A stretch of DNA of 31,020 bases. Source: Zoogloea sp041911615. Its GTDB lineage: Bacteria > Pseudomonadota > Gammaproteobacteria > Burkholderiales > Rhodocyclaceae. The stretch covers positions 1 to 31,020 of the forward strand of contig NZ_JAYROR010000060.1 in assembly GCF_041911615.1 (NCBI RefSeq), in the 5' to 3' direction. The notes under the pieces were generated by a model, which was not told the DNA's origin, searched no databases, and was given only the letters and a program-made list of their open reading frames with translations. The number at the start of each line of letters is the position of its first letter. Positions within the stretch are counted from its first letter, which is position 1. Below are positions 14,359-22,708 of this stretch, piece after piece. The translations under genes were made by a program, and so were the position numbers.

Positions 14359-16449
14359 CTAGAGCTCGAGGTTCAGGCTGGCGAAGACGGAGCGGGCCCA
14401 CCAGGAGGTGTCGGGGGCGTAAGTCTGATCGGGGCCGTCGGCGTTGCGGGCGACGAGGGCGATTTCGCCACGGCCGAAGCTGGCCGGCAGGCGGCGGGCG
14501 AGGCGCAGATCGAGCTGGCGGTAGGGCGCGGTCTTGTGGGCGGCGTCCTGGTACCAGCTCATCGAGCCGATCCAGTGCTTGGCGGCGCTGATCTGCCAGT
14601 CGGGGTGGAATTCCCAGGCGCCGAAGAGCGTGGAGGTGTGCTTGGGCGCGGTGTATTCGATCCAGCCGCTGGAGTTGCTGTTGGCGGTGCTGCGGGTGTA
14701 GTTGGGGTTGTCGATGCGCAGTTCGGTGTGATTGGCGGTGAGCCAGGTGCGCGGGCCGGGCCGCCAGGTGGCCGATACTTCCAGACCGCGGATGTCGGCT
14801 TCGCCACTGTTGGTGAAGTAGCGGGTGTTGTCGCGCCAGAAGAGGCCGGCGGTGGACGGGCCGGCCTTCATCTCGACCAGGTCGCGGGCGCGTTCGAGGA
14901 AGATGCGCGCGTCGATGGTGGTCTTGAGGGGGCGCAGCTCGGCGAGGTAGCCCAGCTCGTAGGTGGTGATGCGTTCGGCGTGCAGGTCGGGCGAGGGGCG
15001 GAAGGTCTGGTTCAGGGGCGTGCCGGCGGGGTAGGTCTTGCCCGCCACGGTGACTGGCGCCGAGTTGGTGTAGATCATGCTGGACTTCTGTTCGAAGGCC
15101 ATCGGGTTGCGGTGCGAGCGGCTGATCGAGATCCGCCAGGTCTGGCTGTCGGTCATGTGGTAGTTGGCCGACAGCCGCGGCGCCAGGGCGGTGCCGGTGA
15201 GGGAGTTGTCCTCGACCATCGCGCCGATGTTGAACAGCCACGTGGACGAGGCACGCCATTCGAGCGTGCCGAAGGCCCGCGTGATGGTGCTGCGGACCGG
15301 GTTCGGGGTGTTGAAGCGGGATGGGGCGGAGAGCAGGTCGGTGCGCCAGCCGGCCCCGGCGATGGCCCGCAGCGACGGGGTCAGGGTGGTGATGCGTTGC
15401 AGCTCGAGGTCGTCGCGCACGGCCTTGAAGTCGTAGTCGAAGCGCACCGGGATCGAAACCGTGCGCGAGACGCCGTTGAGGGTGATCTTCGTGCTGGCGA
15501 TGCTGTCGTAGTGGTCGCGGCCGTTTTCTTCCTGGTGGTAGTAGGTGACCGTGAGCTCCTCGCCCGGTGCCGGGGCGTGGCGCCAGCGCAGCAGGCCGAA
15601 GCCGGTGTAGATGCGCATGGCCCGCTCCGGGTCGGTGGCGTTGAACTCCTTGCCCGTGCCTTCGTGGGAGTCGGTCCAGCCGGTCTGGAATTCGACGCTG
15701 TTGGCGCTGTCAGTACGCCAGTCGGCGTTGAGGGTGCCGAGCTGGGTGTAGCGCCAGTCGTTGATGCGCTCGTTGTTCGGCGCGTAGTTGCCGAAACCGT
15801 GGTCGTAGGTGCGCGACACCGACAGGCGCACGGCGACGTCGCCGAACTGGCGGCCGGTGCGCACGCCGAAATCGTTGATGCCGTTGTCGCCGGCCCGATA
15901 GCGCAGCGCGGTGCCGAGCGTTTCGGCGGGGGCGCGGGTGATGATGTTGGCGACGCCCAGGAAGGCGTTGCTGCCGTAGGTGGCGGAGTTAGAGCCGCGG
16001 AAGATCTCGATGCGTTCGATGTCGTCGATGTCCACCCCGATCTGGTTCCATTCGACGCCGGAAATCAGGTAGGGCGAATAGATCGAGCGGCCGTCCACCT
16101 GCACCAGCATGCGCCGCGGGGCGTCGTCGGAGAGGCCGTGATAGGCCACCAGCGGCGTGTTGCCGGTGTGCATACCGAGCTGGAAGCCGGGGATCAGGCG
16201 GAACAGTTCGTAAATGTTGCGGGCGCCGGATGCGCGGATCATCTCGCGGTCGAGCACGCTGACGGCGCCTGGCGCGTCGGCGGGCGCCTGGGCCAGCCGG
16301 GTCGCGGAGAGCACCACCGGCAGGTCGTCGAAGTGTTCGGCCTCGCTGAGATCGGGGTTGGCCTGCGCGGCGAGGGGCAGCAGACCGAGAAGGAAAGCGG
16401 GTGCGCGCAGGGCGCGGACAGGACTGGCGATTTTCAGGTAGGGCGGCAT
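14359..16449 (-). CDS. TonB-dependent outer-membrane receptor
   Basis: 696 residues: signal peptide (MPPYLKIASPVRALRAPAFL through AAQA), a plug domain beginning near LPVVLSATRLAQAP (a TonB-box-like segment) and containing GARNIYELFRLIPGFQLG, RRMLVQVDGRSIY and DIERIEIFRGSNSATYGSNA. A 22-strand-type barrel rich in alternating aromatic residues follows and ends SVFASLNLEL. Length is normal. It is the first gene of a minus-strand operon with the periplasmic binding protein and the hybrid kinase. There is no Fur-like box or cobalamin riboswitch upstream, so iron or B12 uptake is not indicated. The ligand is unknown. Confidence 0.92.
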   Translation of the reverse strand: MPPYLKIASPVRALRAPAFLLGLLPLAAQANPDLSEAEHFDDLPVVLSATRLAQAPADAPGAVSVLDREMIRASGARNIYELFRLIPGFQLGMHTGNTPLVAYHGLSDDAPRRMLVQVDGRSIYSPYLISGVEWNQIGVDIDDIERIEIFRGSNSATYGSNAFLGVANIITRAPAETLGTALRYRAGDNGINDFGVRTGRQFGDVAVRLSVSRTYDHGFGNYAPNNERINDWRYTQLGTLNADWRTDSANSVEFQTGWTDSHEGTGKEFNATDPERAMRIYTGFGLLRWRHAPAPGEELTVTYYHQEENGRDHYDSIASTKITLNGVSRTVSIPVRFDYDFKAVRDDLELQRITTLTPSLRAIAGAGWRTDLLSAPSRFNTPNPVRSTITRAFGTLEWRASSTWLFNIGAMVEDNSLTGTALAPRLSANYHMTDSQTWRISISRSHRNPMAFEQKSSMIYTNSAPVTVAGKTYPAGTPLNQTFRPSPDLHAERITTYELGYLAELRPLKTTIDARIFLERARDLVEMKAGPSTAGLFWRDNTRYFTNSGEADIRGLEVSATWRPGPRTWLTANHTELRIDNPNYTRSTANSNSSGWIEYTAPKHTSTLFGAWEFHPDWQISAAKHWIGSMSWYQDAAHKTAPYRQLDLRLARRLPASFGRGEIALVARNADGPDQTYAPDTSWWARSVFASLNLEL

Positions 16450-16562
16450 GATTTTTGCCGGTTCGGCGCGTAAACCACGATTTTGTACGTTTTGGGCAGG
16501 GCTGGGTAGGCTAAACTGCGGGTAAAAATCGATTTCGAATTTTCCGCAATAATTTGGCGGTC
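16450..16562. promoter_or_regulatory. Divergent promoter region between receptor operon and response regulator
   Basis: 113 bp of AT-rich sequence between two divergent start codons. For the plus strand, TTGTAC (16483-16488) and TAGGCT, 18 bp apart, are a possible sigma-70 pair. AAATCGATTT within AAAAATCGATTTCGAATTTT is a perfect 10-bp palindrome and could be an operator, possibly for the adjacent regulator. None of this is strong. Confidence 0.35.
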
Positions 16563-17210
16563 ATGATGCAGACACGTATTCTGATTATCGAGGACCACGT
16601 GCTGGTGAGGGAAGCGATGGCGCTGACCCTTGCGCAGGTGGCGGAGGACGTCCATTGCCAGCAGGCGAGCAATGCCACCGATGCGTTGGCGATGCTCGAG
16701 GCGGACCCCGATTGCGACCTGCTGGTGGTCGATCTGATGCTCCCGGAGATCAACGGCTTCTCGCTCCTCGGGGTGATCGCCAAGCGCTTTCCGGACGTGC
16801 CGGCGCTGGTGGTGTCGGCCCTCGACGACCGGGAGTCGGTGCAGCGGGCGATGAAGGCCGGCGCCTCGGGTTTCGTTTCCAAGGCGAGCCCCAGCAACAC
16901 CCTCATCGAGGCGGTGCGCACGGTGCTGGCCGGCGGGGTGTTCACGCCCGAGGCGTCCAGCGGGAGCGACGGAGGCAGCCGCAACCGGCGCGCCAGCCAG
17001 GCCTTCGCCGAGCGCTTCCAGCTCACCGCGGCGCAGGGGCGGGTGCTCGAACTGGTGGCACAGGGCAAGTCGAACCGCGACATCGCCGAGTTTCTGGGGC
17101 TGTCGGAGGGAACCGTCAAGGTGCACGTGTCGGCGATCCTGCGCGCGCTCGGGGTGACGAGCCGGGCGCAGGCGCTGCTGATGATGACCCGCGCCGGCTT
17201 GCGCGTGTGA
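16563..17210 (+). CDS. NarL/FixJ-type (LuxR) response regulator
   Basis: 215 residues. The N-terminal receiver has ILIIEDHVLVREAM, the phospho-acceptor in VVDLMLPE (D57), and the switch/Lys pair VVSALDD and FVSKASPS. A linker leads to a LuxR-type HTH (about 154-199: LTAAQGRVLELVAQGKSNRD, then IAEFLGLSEGTVKVHVS). It is divergent from the receptor/binding-protein/hybrid-kinase operon and is the obvious output partner of that kinase. ATG 16563 or 16566 are both possible, as is TTG 16554; no clear ribosome binding site separates them. It carries normal receiver residues, so phosphorylation control is expected. Confidence 0.92.
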   Translation: MMQTRILIIEDHVLVREAMALTLAQVAEDVHCQQASNATDALAMLEADPDCDLLVVDLMLPEINGFSLLGVIAKRFPDVPALVVSALDDRESVQRAMKAGASGFVSKASPSNTLIEAVRTVLAGGVFTPEASSGSDGGSRNRRASQAFAERFQLTAAQGRVLELVAQGKSNRDIAEFLGLSEGTVKVHVSAILRALGVTSRAQALLMMTRAGLRV

Positions 17211-17211
17211 G

Positions 17212-17225
17212 GCGGATTCATCCGC
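17212..17225. repeat. REP-like single palindrome after the response regulator
   Basis: GCGGAT-TC-ATCCGC, a perfect palindrome starting one base after the regulator's stop. It has the same shape as the core of the REP-like units at 3698 and 7688 (GCGAAT-TC-ATTCGC), with compensating changes in both arms, and is likewise followed by a GGGC stretch. It may be a diverged solitary REP unit or simply a transcript-end hairpin. Confidence 0.4.
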
Positions 17226-17253
17226 GGGCTAAGACACGGTTTCTGGCTTGTTT

Positions 17254-17283
17254 TTGCGAACAATTCTTATTATCGCCTATAAT
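17254..17283 (+). promoter_or_regulatory. Sigma-70 promoter with overlapping Fur-box-like site for feoB-like gene
   Basis: TTGCGA (17254-17259), an 18-bp spacer and a perfect TATAAT (17278-17283). Within it, 17256-17274 reads on the minus strand GATAATAAGAATTGTTCGC, which matches the classical 19-bp Fur box GATAATGATAATCATTATC at 13 positions by hand count. It lies about 60 bp before the FeoB-like start. Iron-dependent repression by Fur is the natural inference. Confidence 0.6.
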
Positions 17284-17344
17284 CCTGCGCAACGGATCGA
17301 CACTGGTTTGAAATGATGCGACTTGATGCCCGGGTGAGCTGGTG

Positions 17345-19375
17345 ATGGGGGCCGCTGCGCCTGTCGTGGCAACCGTTTCGTTGCCCAAGAGCCTGCTACG
17401 CGGCGCGCGGCGTCCGCAGATCGCCCTGGTCGGCCTGCCGCGTGCCGGCAAGAGCACGATCTTCCAGGCCGCCTCGAGCACCGCGGTCGAATCCGGTTGC
17501 CTCGACGGCAGCGCGTTGCGTTTCGAAACCTGCCAGGTCAACGTGGGGCTCGAGCAGGCGGCGCTGGTGGACCTGCCGCCGCTGCGCACCCTGCACGATC
17601 TCGACGAGGCGGATCGCCTGCTGCTGATGGCCTTGCTCGGCGGGCAGCCGGGCGGAAACGGCAAGCCCGGTTTCAAGGCGCCCGACCTGTTGATCCAGGT
17701 GGTCGATGCCACCGCCCTCGAATCCAGCCTGACCCTGGCGCAGGAGTTCTGCGAACTGGGCAAGCCCCTGGTGATCGCCCTCAACCGCCTCGACGAGGCC
17801 CGTGAGAAGGGCATCTTCATCAACGTGGCGGCGCTGTCCAAGGCGCTCGGCGTGCCGGTGGTGCCCACCGTGGCACACATGGGCAAGGGCATCACGACCC
17901 TCTTCGAGACGGCGCTGGGTCTGCTCCACGACCGCAGCTGCCCGCTTCCGCAACTACCCAGTCCGCACCTGCGCAAGGCCTTGGCGCCGCTCAACGCGAT
18001 TCTCGACCGGCCCGAGGTCGAGGCCGCCTTCCGGGTGCCACGCGCGCTGCTGCTGACCCAGGTGGCTCGCGGCGATACCTGGTTCGCAGCCGAACTGGCG
18101 CGGCATTTTCCCGATCTGGCGCCGGCCGTCGAGGCGGCCCGTGCCGAGGCGGCGCGCACCCTGCCGCGCCCGCTCGCCGAAGAGCTGTTCGCCGACCGCC
18201 ACTATCGCGCCGCGGCGCTGCACGAACAGGTGAGCCGGCTCGGCCACGCCGCCGAGAAGGCCGGCTGGAAGCGCGCCCTCGACCGCCTTTTCCTGCATCC
18301 CCGCTGGGGGCTGATCGGCACGCTGGCGGTGTTTGCGCTGGTGCTCTTCATGGTGTTCGAGGTGAGCACGACGCTCGATTCGGTGACTTCCGCGCCGCTC
18401 GCGGCGTGGGTCGGCCAGTGGACGCCGACCACCACTGCCGGCGTCGTCGGACGCGCGGTGGCCGACGGTCTGGTGGGGCTCGTCGGCATCGTCGTGCCCT
18501 ACATGCTGCCGCTGGTGCTGCTGCTGGTGAGTCTCGAGGAGTCGGGCATCATGCACCGGGTCGCCTTCGTGGTGGACCGGGGTTTCCACCGCATCGGCCT
18601 GCACGGTGGCGTGGCGGTGCCCTTCCTGCTGGGGCTGGGGTGCAACGTGCCGGCGCTGTCGGCGGTGGCGGCCTCGTCGGCAGGGCGGGAGCGCATCGTC
18701 GCCTCGCTGCTGATCACCTTCGTGCCGTGTTCGGCGCGCTCGGCGATCGTGCTCGCGATCGGCGGGAAGTACCTGGGCTGGGAGGGCGTGCTGGGCATCT
18801 TCCTGTTGACCATGCTGATCATCGCGGTGGCGGGCAAGCTGCTGACCCGCCGCTACGTGAAGGCCAGCCCGGGCCTGATCCAGGCGATCCCGCCCTACGC
18901 GCTGCCCCAGTGGCGGCGCCTGCTGGCGATCACCTGGGAGCGCACCAGCGACATCCTGACCATCGTCACGCCGCTGCTGGTGCTGGGCAGCGTGGTGCTG
19001 GCGCTGCTGGCCCACTTCGGGGCGGACGAGGTCATCAACACCCTGCTGCTGCCGGTGACGAGCTGGTGGCTGGGGCTGCCGGTGGCGCTGGGCGTGCCGA
19101 TCCTGTTCGGCGTGCTGCGCAAGGAGCTGTCGTTGCTGATGGTGTTCCAGGCCCTCGGCACGCAGGACATCTCGCCGCTGCTCAACTGGGTGCAGATCGC
19201 CACCTTCCTGGTGTTCCTGACCTTCTACGTGCCCTGCGTGTCCACCTTCGCGGTGATGCTCAAGACCATCGGGCGGCGCGACGCGCTGTTCTCGGTGGGC
19301 TTGTCGGTGGCGGTGGCGCTGGGGATCGCGGCGGTGTGCCGGATCGGCTTGCAGGCGATCAACCTGCTGATGTGA
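17345..19375 (+). CDS. feoB: FeoB-like ferrous iron transporter with degenerate GTPase motifs
   Basis: 676 residues. The N-terminal G domain has G1 GLPRAGKST (30-38; FeoB usually has GNPNxGKT/S), a G3 equivalent DLPPLR (76-81) where DxPG is expected, and an intact G4 NRLD (147-150). The membrane part holds the two gate repeats with the core cysteines: LGLGCNVPAL (C433) and FVPCSARSAI (C462). Later segments are FGVLRKELSLLM and FYVPCVSTFA (C631). It is slightly shorter than E. coli FeoB, and no feoA or feoC lies beside it. ATG 17345 follows GGTGAG; a GTG at 17342 is the alternative. The Fur-like promoter supports iron uptake. The lost G3 glycine makes GTP hydrolysis questionable. It could be a divergent FeoB for another divalent metal. 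Confidence 0.83.
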   Translation: MGAAAPVVATVSLPKSLLRGARRPQIALVGLPRAGKSTIFQAASSTAVESGCLDGSALRFETCQVNVGLEQAALVDLPPLRTLHDLDEADRLLLMALLGGQPGGNGKPGFKAPDLLIQVVDATALESSLTLAQEFCELGKPLVIALNRLDEAREKGIFINVAALSKALGVPVVPTVAHMGKGITTLFETALGLLHDRSCPLPQLPSPHLRKALAPLNAILDRPEVEAAFRVPRALLLTQVARGDTWFAAELARHFPDLAPAVEAARAEAARTLPRPLAEELFADRHYRAAALHEQVSRLGHAAEKAGWKRALDRLFLHPRWGLIGTLAVFALVLFMVFEVSTTLDSVTSAPLAAWVGQWTPTTTAGVVGRAVADGLVGLVGIVVPYMLPLVLLLVSLEESGIMHRVAFVVDRGFHRIGLHGGVAVPFLLGLGCNVPALSAVAASSAGRERIVASLLITFVPCSARSAIVLAIGGKYLGWEGVLGIFLLTMLIIAVAGKLLTRRYVKASPGLIQAIPPYALPQWRRLLAITWERTSDILTIVTPLLVLGSVVLALLAHFGADEVINTLLLPVTSWWLGLPVALGVPILFGVLRKELSLLMVFQALGTQDISPLLNWVQIATFLVFLTFYVPCVSTFAVMLKTIGRRDALFSVGLSVAVALGIAAVCRIGLQAINLLM

Positions 19376-19385
19376 AGGTTCGCGC

Positions 19386-21008
19386 TCAGGCCGTCGGGTT
19401 GGCGGCGTGCAGCGCTTCCTCGCCGAGTTCGCTGCGGAAGGCGTAGGCGTTCTTGCCGCGCCGCTTGACCGCGTACATGGCCGCGTCGGCGGCGCCGAGC
19501 AGATGCTCGCGGGTGATGCCGTCGCCCGGCGAACAGGCGATCCCGATGCTCGCGCCGACCTGCACCTCGGTGCCGTCTTCCAGCCGGATGGGTTCGCGGA
19601 TCTTGCGGATCAGCTGGCGGGCGATGTCGGCCAGAAGGTCGGGCCGGCGGTCGCTGTCGTGGACCACCACCACGAATTCGTCGCCGCCCAGGCGGGCCGC
19701 GAGATCCATGTAGGGCCGCACCCGCCCGGCGACCCGGGTGGCGACGGTCTGGAGCACCGCATCGCCGGCGGCGTGGCCGTGGGTGTCGTTGATCGCCTTG
19801 AAGCCGTCCAGGTCGATGAGCATCACGCCGACGGCGACGGGCAGGTATTCGGCGTAGCGCAGCGCCCTGTCCAGGAAGAGTTCCATGCCGCGCCGGTTGG
19901 CCAGATGGGTGAGGGCGTCCATTTCGGCCGCCCGGCGGGCTTCGGACTCGCGCAGGCGGCGGCGGGTCACGTCGTACAGCACGCCTTCGATCAGTTCGAT
20001 CTCGCCCTGTCCGTTGGTGCTCACCGAGATCATGCAGTGGGCCCAGCGCTCCGGGCCATCGCCGGTGCGCATGCGCAGGTCGCTGGCGACCGTCTGGCCC
20101 GAGTCGCGGGCTTCGATCACCATCGCCCAGGCTCGCGCCGGGAATTCGAAGATGGTGTCGATGAAGTCGCGGCAGTCCGCCGGGTTGGCGGCGTCGAACT
20201 TGACGCCGACGATCCGCGACATCAGTGTGGGATTGCAGTTGATGAGCCCGCCGCTGGGACGCAGGATCATCACGCCCACGTTGGTGGTCTCGAAGATGCG
20301 CCGGTAGTGGGACTGCATCTCGTCAACCTCGGACTGCAGCTTGCGCTCGTCGATGATGGCCTGTTCCACCGCCGCCAGCAGGGTGTTGGTGCTGCGCACC
20401 AGCACGCCGATCTCGTTGTTTTCGTGGCCGGCGGGGGTCTCGATGCGCTGGGCGCTGCCCGCCGGGACCTGCTCCATCATCCGCGCCACGCGGGTCAGCG
20501 GCTGGCCGACGACGCGGTCGAAGACGTACATCAGGAGCAGGGCCGAGATGACGATCTGGACCACCAGCAGCGCGGCGTACCGCAACGCCGCCCGGATCGC
20601 CCGGGCGCTGATCTCGCGGTGGTCCTGGGTCACCACCAGGTCGCCGATGTGGTCCTTGTGGTCCACGGGCGAGTACAGCGGATACACGACCTGCTCGCCG
20701 CTCGCCTCGTCCCGCTGCCGCTCGAAGCGCAAGCCGTTCAGCGACTGGAGGCGCACCCCGGCGACGACCGGGTTGGCGAGCAGGCCGTCGACGACGTCCT
20801 GGGCGATCTCGCGGTTGCCCGCAAAGGCGGCGATCACCGCCGAGCTCTGTACCGTTGCGACCAGTTGATCCTGCAGCTGGCGGGCCTGGTCGAGACGGGC
20901 GCGGTATTCCATCCCGAAGGCGAAGAGGCCCGCCACCACCGCGAAGAGCAGTGAGCCCAGTGCGACCCCCAGCGCCAGCCGGTGGTGAATGCTCTCGAAC
21001 TTCGGCAT
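19386..21008 (-). CDS. Membrane-bound PAS-GGDEF diguanylate cyclase
   Basis: 540 residues: TM1 (about 12-32), a periplasmic domain of about 110 residues resembling CHASE8 (VIAAFAGNREIAQDVVDGLL, 58-77), TM2 (about 143-163), a HAMP-like segment, and a PAS domain (YRRIFETTNVGVMILRPSGG). The C-terminal GGDEF domain has the active loop RLGGDEF at 439-445, intact, so c-di-GMP synthesis is expected. The RxxD inhibitory site is not in register: the sequence is RPYMD, with Arg one residue too far from Asp. No EAL domain is present. It lies 3 bp after a small periplasmic binding-protein gene and is probably controlled by it. Confidence 0.92.
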   Translation of the reverse strand: MPKFESIHHRLALGVALGSLLFAVVAGLFAFGMEYRARLDQARQLQDQLVATVQSSAVIAAFAGNREIAQDVVDGLLANPVVAGVRLQSLNGLRFERQRDEASGEQVVYPLYSPVDHKDHIGDLVVTQDHREISARAIRAALRYAALLVVQIVISALLLMYVFDRVVGQPLTRVARMMEQVPAGSAQRIETPAGHENNEIGVLVRSTNTLLAAVEQAIIDERKLQSEVDEMQSHYRRIFETTNVGVMILRPSGGLINCNPTLMSRIVGVKFDAANPADCRDFIDTIFEFPARAWAMVIEARDSGQTVASDLRMRTGDGPERWAHCMISVSTNGQGEIELIEGVLYDVTRRRLRESEARRAAEMDALTHLANRRGMELFLDRALRYAEYLPVAVGVMLIDLDGFKAINDTHGHAAGDAVLQTVATRVAGRVRPYMDLAARLGGDEFVVVVHDSDRRPDLLADIARQLIRKIREPIRLEDGTEVQVGASIGIACSPGDGITREHLLGAADAAMYAVKRRGKNAYAFRSELGEEALHAANPTA

Positions 21009-21011
21009 CGC

Positions 21012-21437
21012 CTATTCCTTGACCTCCAGCACGCTGCGCAGTCCGCTGTCGCGGGGCGGCGTGCTGCCCAGATAGCCGATCGCGCCGGGGTTGCGGCGCA
21101 CGATGTCGATCACCGCCTGTTCGTTGGGTAGCTGCTGGGGCGGCATTTCCTGGCCGGCGAACATCAGGCGCGACCAATAGGTGTTGGCCTGGGCCACGGA
21201 CATCCCCACCACGCGCCAGAAGAAGCGCTCGCGCAGCGGGCTGTCGCGCGGGTGGTCGAAAATCAGGGCGAACTCGCCGGTCGGGAAGCTGTGGGCGCGA
21301 CCCAGGTAAAGCGCGGACACCTCCTGCGTCGTCAGGGCGCGCACCGGGTTGGCGGTATTCACCACCACGTACAGATCGGCGCCGGCGGGGCCCGATGCGA
21401 GGAGGCAGGCCAGCGCGGCCAGGATGAGTTTGGACAT
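21012..21437 (-). CDS. Small periplasmic phosphate-binding-like (PstS/PBP-like) protein
   Basis: 141 residues with a signal peptide (MSKLILAALACLLASGPAGA). The mature part resembles the first lobe of PstS-type binding proteins: VVVNTANPVRALTTQEVSAL, YLGRAHSFPTGEFALIFDHP, FFWRVVGMSVAQANTYWSRL and VRRNPGAIGYLGSTPP. At about 120 mature residues it is far shorter than transport-associated PstS (about 320), and no ABC transporter genes are adjacent. It is 3 bp upstream of the diguanylate cyclase and 11 bp downstream of the porin-like gene, so a sensory role is likely (inference). Confidence 0.8.
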   Translation of the reverse strand: MSKLILAALACLLASGPAGADLYVVVNTANPVRALTTQEVSALYLGRAHSFPTGEFALIFDHPRDSPLRERFFWRVVGMSVAQANTYWSRLMFAGQEMPPQQLPNEQAVIDIVRRNPGAIGYLGSTPPRDSGLRSVLEVKE

Positions 21438-21448
21438 CTGCGCTGCGC

Positions 21449-22708
21449 TCAGAACATGAAATCCAAGGTGGCCGAAACGATGTTGGCTTCCTTGTTGGCG
21501 GGAGAAAACGGGTAATCGGTCTTCCACAGGTACCAGCCGTCGCCGAAGACGCGGGTGTTGTCCCATTGCAGCTTGAGCGCGGCGTTGCTGTCGAAATCCC
21601 AGCGCACGCCCAGTGACAGGGTGCGCTGCGAGACGCGCTGCCCGTTGAGCACCGCGAGGGCGGCCTGTTGCAGCGGGCCGTACAGCGGCCCCCAGTCGGA
21701 CTGGGCGTGGGCGGCCGGGTTGGCGCGGGCCGCGCTGACGGTGAAATACGGCAGCAGGTTGCCCACGTGGCGGCCGACGCTCAGATAACCCTGCCGGCCG
21801 CCGGCGTATGCGCGGCGCGATCCTTCGAGCAGGCTCGCCTCACCCTGGACCATCCACGTGCCGTCGTCGTAGACGCCGCCCGCCGACGTGAGCCCGACGC
21901 GGGTGCCGGCCAGGTCGATGTCGCTGGCCAGGCGCTGGGCCTCGGCGGCGTAGGGGTTCATGGGGGCGGCGGCGAAGGCCGCGAGGCCGGGGAGAACCTG
22001 CTCGGAGATGTCGTTCTCGCGTCGGAGCTGGAGGGTCGTGTAGCCCACCCGCAGCTTGAGGGGGCCGCGTTCATGGACGAGGGTCAGACCCTACAGGTCG
22101 TTGGTGTCGATGAAGTAGCTGGCGTCGCGGCTGCGGGGCATCTCGGACTTGATGCGTCCGACCAGGCCCTTGATGCGCCAGGTCGCGTCGTCGTCGTGCA
22201 GGCTGTAGGTGAAGTCCGCCCCGTCGTAGTGGTTGAGGGCGATGACCCCGTAGGATTCGACGGGTGGGCGCACCCACGGGTAAGCGTAGCCCACCTCGTA
22301 GTAGTCCGACATCAGGAACATCGTGTCGGCAAGGCGGCCGGCCCGCAGTTGCAGGTCGGGCGTGGCCCGCCAGCTCACGAAGGCGCGCGAGAGCATCCGG
22401 TTCGGGCTCTGGGAGGGCTGGTCGCGCAGCACCAGCTGGCCGACGAATTGCAGGCGCGCGTCGGTGGTGTGGGAAAACTGGATCCCGAGCCGGGAGTCGG
22501 GGCGCCAGGCGTAGGCGCGGTCGCGGACGCCGAGCTGGGTCAGGTCGCGGACGAAGCCCGCGTCGCGACGGTCGTTGTGAACATAGCCGAGGGTCCCGAA
22601 GCCGTTCACCACGGTGCGGGCGGCATCCTCGTCGGCTGCCAGGCAGGCGCCGCCAAAGAGGGCCAGGCCGCTCAGGATGCCGGCGGTCAGCAGGTGGGAA
22701 AAGCGCAT
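21449..22708 (-). pseudogene. Outer-membrane porin-like protein interrupted by an in-frame TAG
   Basis: One frame of 420 codons runs from ATG 22708 to the stop at 21449-21451, broken only by TAG at 22091-22093. The first part (205 aa) has a signal peptide (MRFSHLLTAGILSGLALFGG, cleavage near CLAAD) and beta-barrel segments such as GFGTLGYVHNDRRD, LQFVGQLVLRDQ and LQLRAGRLADTMFLMSDYYE. After TNDL-stop it continues GLTLVHERGPLKLRVGYTTL, with more barrel strands and a C-terminal phenylalanine (SATLDFMF), the normal end of an outer-membrane protein. Both halves therefore belong to one barrel. A single C-to-T change (CAG to TAG) would explain the stop. The second half lacks a signal and would not be exported alone. 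A base-calling error or readthrough cannot be excluded. Confidence 0.8.

Noticed and set aside
14356..16473. 705-codon plus-strand frame opposite the TonB-dependent receptor
   Set aside because: Low-complexity Gly/Ala/Val/Asp composition without motifs; the minus strand encodes a full TonB-dependent receptor.
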